This document shows positions 61,508 to 64,000 of a DNA stretch of 64,000 bases, piece after piece. The notes under the pieces were generated by a model. That model had not been told where the DNA came from and ran no database searches. It saw nothing but the letters and a program-made list of their open reading frames with translations. A program made the translations under genes and the position numbers. Positions within the stretch are counted from its first letter, which is position 1; the number at the start of each line of letters is the position of its first letter. Source of the DNA: Mycolicibacterium stellerae (GTDB lineage Bacteria; Actinomycetota; Actinomycetes; Mycobacteriales; Mycobacteriaceae); assembly GCF_003719305.1 (NCBI RefSeq), contig NZ_RARC01000035.1, positions 1-64,000 on the forward strand, read 5' to 3'.

Positions 61508-62467
61508 TCACCCGGCTGCGGCCCGCTCGCGGAGCTCCACCGCGGTCTCGAGCATCTGCGGCGTGCTGGTGAACCAGTCCTGCAGATTGAGATCCACGAT
61601 GAGCTCGTCTGCGCCGGCCGCTGCGGCCGTTTGGACGTCATCCATGACCTGGTCGAGTGTGCCGACGAACGCCGATCGGTCGGGTCCGGCCGGACGGTCG
61701 GTGAAGGTGACGTTTCCCACCACGACAAGCTCCATCCTGCTCGGGTCTCGGCCATACTCAGAAGCCATGTCCCGGATACGGTCCCAGCTCGCGCGCAGTT
61801 CGGCGGCCCCGACTAGCCCGGGCGTGGTGAGCAGCGGCAGCCAACCGTCGGCGCGCTTGGCAATGCGCTGCACCGCCCTTGGACTGGTGCTGCGTCCCAG
61901 ATTGCTGCCACCGCCGCCCAGCATGACGGGGATTCTCGACGCCGGCTTGGGCAGCACCGAGGCGTTGTCGATGACTACGCGAGGACTGCAAAAGGTCACC
62001 GGGTCCGGTCCCCACACGGCATCGAAGACGTCCAGCGTCTCGTCGAGGAAGCGGCCGCGATCCGCCCGGGTGGCGCCAGCGCCCGGAGGTCGTCGGAGGA
62101 CCAGCCGGCGCTCATACCTGCGATCACGCGGCCGCCGCTGAGCTGATCGATCGTAGCCAGCGCCTTGGCCAGCTGGACGGGGGTGTGCTGGGCGGCGATC
62201 AAGACGGCAGTACCGAGGCGCAGCGCTTCGGTCGCCACCGCCGCTGCCGTGAGGACTGCCAGGGAGTCGGCGACCTGCCGTGAGGACTCCGGCCACGGCA
62301 CGCTCGGCGGGGCATAGGGTTCCAGCGGCGACTCCGGGAAGATCAACCGTTCGTAGGTCACAAACTCGCGTATCCGGCCGCTTCGGCCGTTCTCGCTGCT
62401 TCGACCACGTCGTGTCGTAGGTCCACGCCCAACCTCTGGGGCAGCCGAAGTCCGAGTTTCTGCCAGC
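61508..62467 (-). pseudogene. Luciferase-like (F420-type) oxidoreductase, multiply frameshifted
   Basis: Three frames together rebuild one LLM enzyme: VDLRHDVVEAARTAEAAGYASL (start region), then after a break near 62358 YERLIFPESPLEPYAP...LAKALATIDQLSGGRVIAGM, then after another break near 62075 RGRFLDETLDVFDAVWGPDP through to the C-terminal end at 61508. No start codon is intact. It is a decayed gene, unless both breaks are sequencing errors. Confidence 0.7.
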
Positions 62468-62684
62468 AGAGCCTGCGCTACAGCCGTTCCACGCTCCCGT
62501 GGCAGGTCAAGTCGCCCGGCAACGCCGAAACGTTCTCGTGATCGCGCTGGAGGCCTCTTCGTATCTGAACGGCACTGTCGACTACAGTCGAGCGTCGCCA
62601 ACGACGTTCATGAATCATGTTGCGTCGCAGCGCGTCACCGGCAAGGCCAATTCGGTAACCGTGCCCAATGCGAAACTCTAATAG

Positions 62685-63977
62685 TCACTTCCCGCTCGGG
62701 TAGAGAAGGACGTACTCGATGCCGCCGCCCTTGGTGATCGGCGCCCCGAGTAGCACGTTCGAGGTGTTAGTCACGGGATCGTAGGTCACCAGCGATGTTG
62801 CGCCGTTGCAGCCGACCCCTCCGAGGATCACCAGCTTGTCACCGCTCACCCCTCGGAGTTCGGCGCTGTCAGAGACACCGGGGATGTCGACCCGTTGTGT
62901 GCCCCCGTCCGGCGTCAGTCGGGACACGAACGCGGTGCCGCACCCTCCCGCGGTCGGCAGGAACGTGCCACTGGGCAGTTCGTATGCGTCCCAGTTGCCC
63001 AGGTTGTCCTCGAAGTGAGGATCGTTCCCCTCGCGCGTGTTGACCCCTGTCAACGCTGACGGCTTGCCGCCGTCGAGCGGGACCTTCCATAGCTGCTCCC
63101 CCGCGCCGCCGCAGTGCGTGAGGATCACCCCGGGGGTCCACCACCTCACCGGGGTGCACTTCGCCTCGGGCATCGGCGTCGGCAGTGTGCGGGCAATTGA
63201 CCCGTCGTTGCTTATCACCACCAGGCTGTTGTCGGTCCTCGGCGCGATGTCGTTGCCGAGGTTCTCGGTGGCCAATACGAGCTGAGTTCCGTCGGGCGTC
63301 TGCAGATAGTCGCCACCGAACCGTCCCGCACCACCCAGATCCTTCGTCGGGTAGACCAATTGCTCGTTGCCCGCCATGTCGATCCGCTTGAGCGTGGCGG
63401 ACTCGTCCCCACCGAAATCGGTCACCAGCAGTGCCTTGCCGTCCGGACTGGCGTAGGCCGCGTTCTCGTCGACCGGAACGGAGCTCCGCGCGCCGGTGTG
63501 CAGATCTATGGAGATTGCCGTGAAATCGAACCCGTGCACCGACCTGAAAAGGGCATGGCTGCCGTCGGCTGACCAGTCGACCAGGCCGGGCATGCCATCG
63601 GCCGGTGGGAATTCGGTGATGGAATACCGGTCACCGGCCGGGCTGACGAGATACAACACATTGGTCGCGGTCTCGGGCGTCGGTTCGCCAGGCACGGGTT
63701 GGTCGTCGGGCTTGTGTGGCGTGACGGGGGTCCAGACGGCAAGCATCCAGCCGGGACCGACCTGTGGCCAAGGCACGTCTGCGATACCGCGCTCGGCGCG
63801 CTGATCGACCGCGGGCGTCGCGGCGGGCGTGACCGATGCCGACGGAGTGGGGCTGCCCGGACTGGACTGGCTCGCAGTAGAACTCGATGACGACGAGCAG
63901 CCGGCCACGAGCAGCACCACCGAGGCGGCGATACTCACACTGGCACGCCACACGACGAGAGTTGAGACATGCTTCAC
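62685..63977 (-). CDS. Secreted lipoprotein with a beta-propeller-like body
   Basis: A 430-aa protein from GTG 63977, with an AAAGGGA ribosome site. The signal peptide ends at the lipobox LLVAGC (about Cys27) and a Ser/Thr/Pro linker follows. The body has repeated WSADGSHALFRS, YASPDGKALLVTDF and LQTPDGTQLVLAT strands, the TolB/WD40-like pattern of six or seven blades. No catalytic motif is seen. A role in binding or sensing at the cell surface is likely. Confidence 0.8.
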   Translation of the reverse strand: MKHVSTLVVWRASVSIAASVVLLVAGCSSSSSSTASQSSPGSPTPSASVTPAATPAVDQRAERGIADVPWPQVGPGWMLAVWTPVTPHKPDDQPVPGEPTPETATNVLYLVSPAGDRYSITEFPPADGMPGLVDWSADGSHALFRSVHGFDFTAISIDLHTGARSSVPVDENAAYASPDGKALLVTDFGGDESATLKRIDMAGNEQLVYPTKDLGGAGRFGGDYLQTPDGTQLVLATENLGNDIAPRTDNSLVVISNDGSIARTLPTPMPEAKCTPVRWWTPGVILTHCGGAGEQLWKVPLDGGKPSALTGVNTREGNDPHFEDNLGNWDAYELPSGTFLPTAGGCGTAFVSRLTPDGGTQRVDIPGVSDSAELRGVSGDKLVILGGVGCNGATSLVTYDPVTNTSNVLLGAPITKGGGIEYVLLYPSGK

Positions 63978-64000
63978 GACGATCCCTTTCGTAAATGTTC

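Noticed and set aside
62499..62681. 60-codon plus-strand frame between the LLM pseudogene and the lipoprotein
   Set aside because: No ribosome site or family signal, and it partly lies in an AT-richer intergenic stretch.

Overview
The window is high-GC actinobacterial DNA, almost certainly from a Mycobacterium/Mycolicibacterium. A truncated gene of the mycobacterial Rv0185 metallohydrolase family (18245-18412) is followed by an Rv0187-like O-methyltransferase, as in M. tuberculosis. F420-type luciferase-like genes, paralogous acyl-CoA enzymes and GTG/ATGA-coupled operons fit the same group.

Region 1 (1 to about 18.25 kb) is an accessory island, visibly less GC-rich in several genes than the flank. 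It holds a frameshifted Fic gene with a small basic partner, a 1255-aa restriction-endonuclease/NACHT protein, a Phd/YefM antitoxin followed by a 1125-aa NERD-nuclease/STAND NTPase, an XRE repressor and two zinc-ribbon-like proteins. The promoters of the antitoxin gene (5478-5502) and of the 9606 gene share a nearly identical 19-bp palindrome/-10 block at identical spacing to a leaderless ATG, which ties these genes into one candidate defence regulon. The island ends in a 6.6-kb Tn554-like element (11592-18252) with three large tyrosine recombinases, a coiled-coil partner and a complete Rv0185-family gene, all in one overlapping operon. A 13-bp direct repeat flanks it. Its right copy cuts the chromosomal Rv0185-family gene just before its HExxH codons, so the element carries a paralogue of the gene it interrupts.

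Region 2 (18.4-33.6 kb) is chromosomal and catabolic. Two divergent acyl-CoA operons (an enoyl-CoA hydratase, an acyl-CoA dehydrogenase pair, an SDR and a CapA-like protein; then an SDR, a MaoC hydratase, two crotonases, a class III CoA-transferase, an HMGS-like/DUF35 fusion, a thiolase and an unknown protein) start from a 148-bp gap with a perfect 15-bp palindrome. A FadR/GntR regulator follows. The enzymes suggest CoA-thioester breakdown of an alicyclic, steroid-like or branched acid; the substrate cannot be read from the sequence.

Region 3 (33.6-51.7 kb) has an SsuABC/TauABC-type ABC transporter, an isochorismatase-fold protein, a lipase-fold protein without its catalytic Ser, a TetR regulator, a hydrolase/VOC/Asp-Glu-racemase operon, and a divergent operon of HyuA, HyuB fused to a gamma-like zinc domain, an aryl-AMP ligase and a salicylyl-CoA-hydroxylase-like FAD monooxygenase. 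This looks like aromatic-acid or aromatic-ketone metabolism. A motif near the GntR promoter recurs twice in the racemase/HyuA divergent promoter.

Region 4 (51.7-64 kb) has several gene remnants, a fructose-type ABC/kinase operon (SBP, permease, ATPase, PfkB, uridine-kinase-like kinase, LacI) with a perfect 20-bp LacI operator and a decayed class II aldolase at its end, an Lgt-like/membrane/radical SAM/membrane operon resembling lipid-modifying Tes-type enzymes, a degraded LLM gene and a beta-propeller-like lipoprotein.
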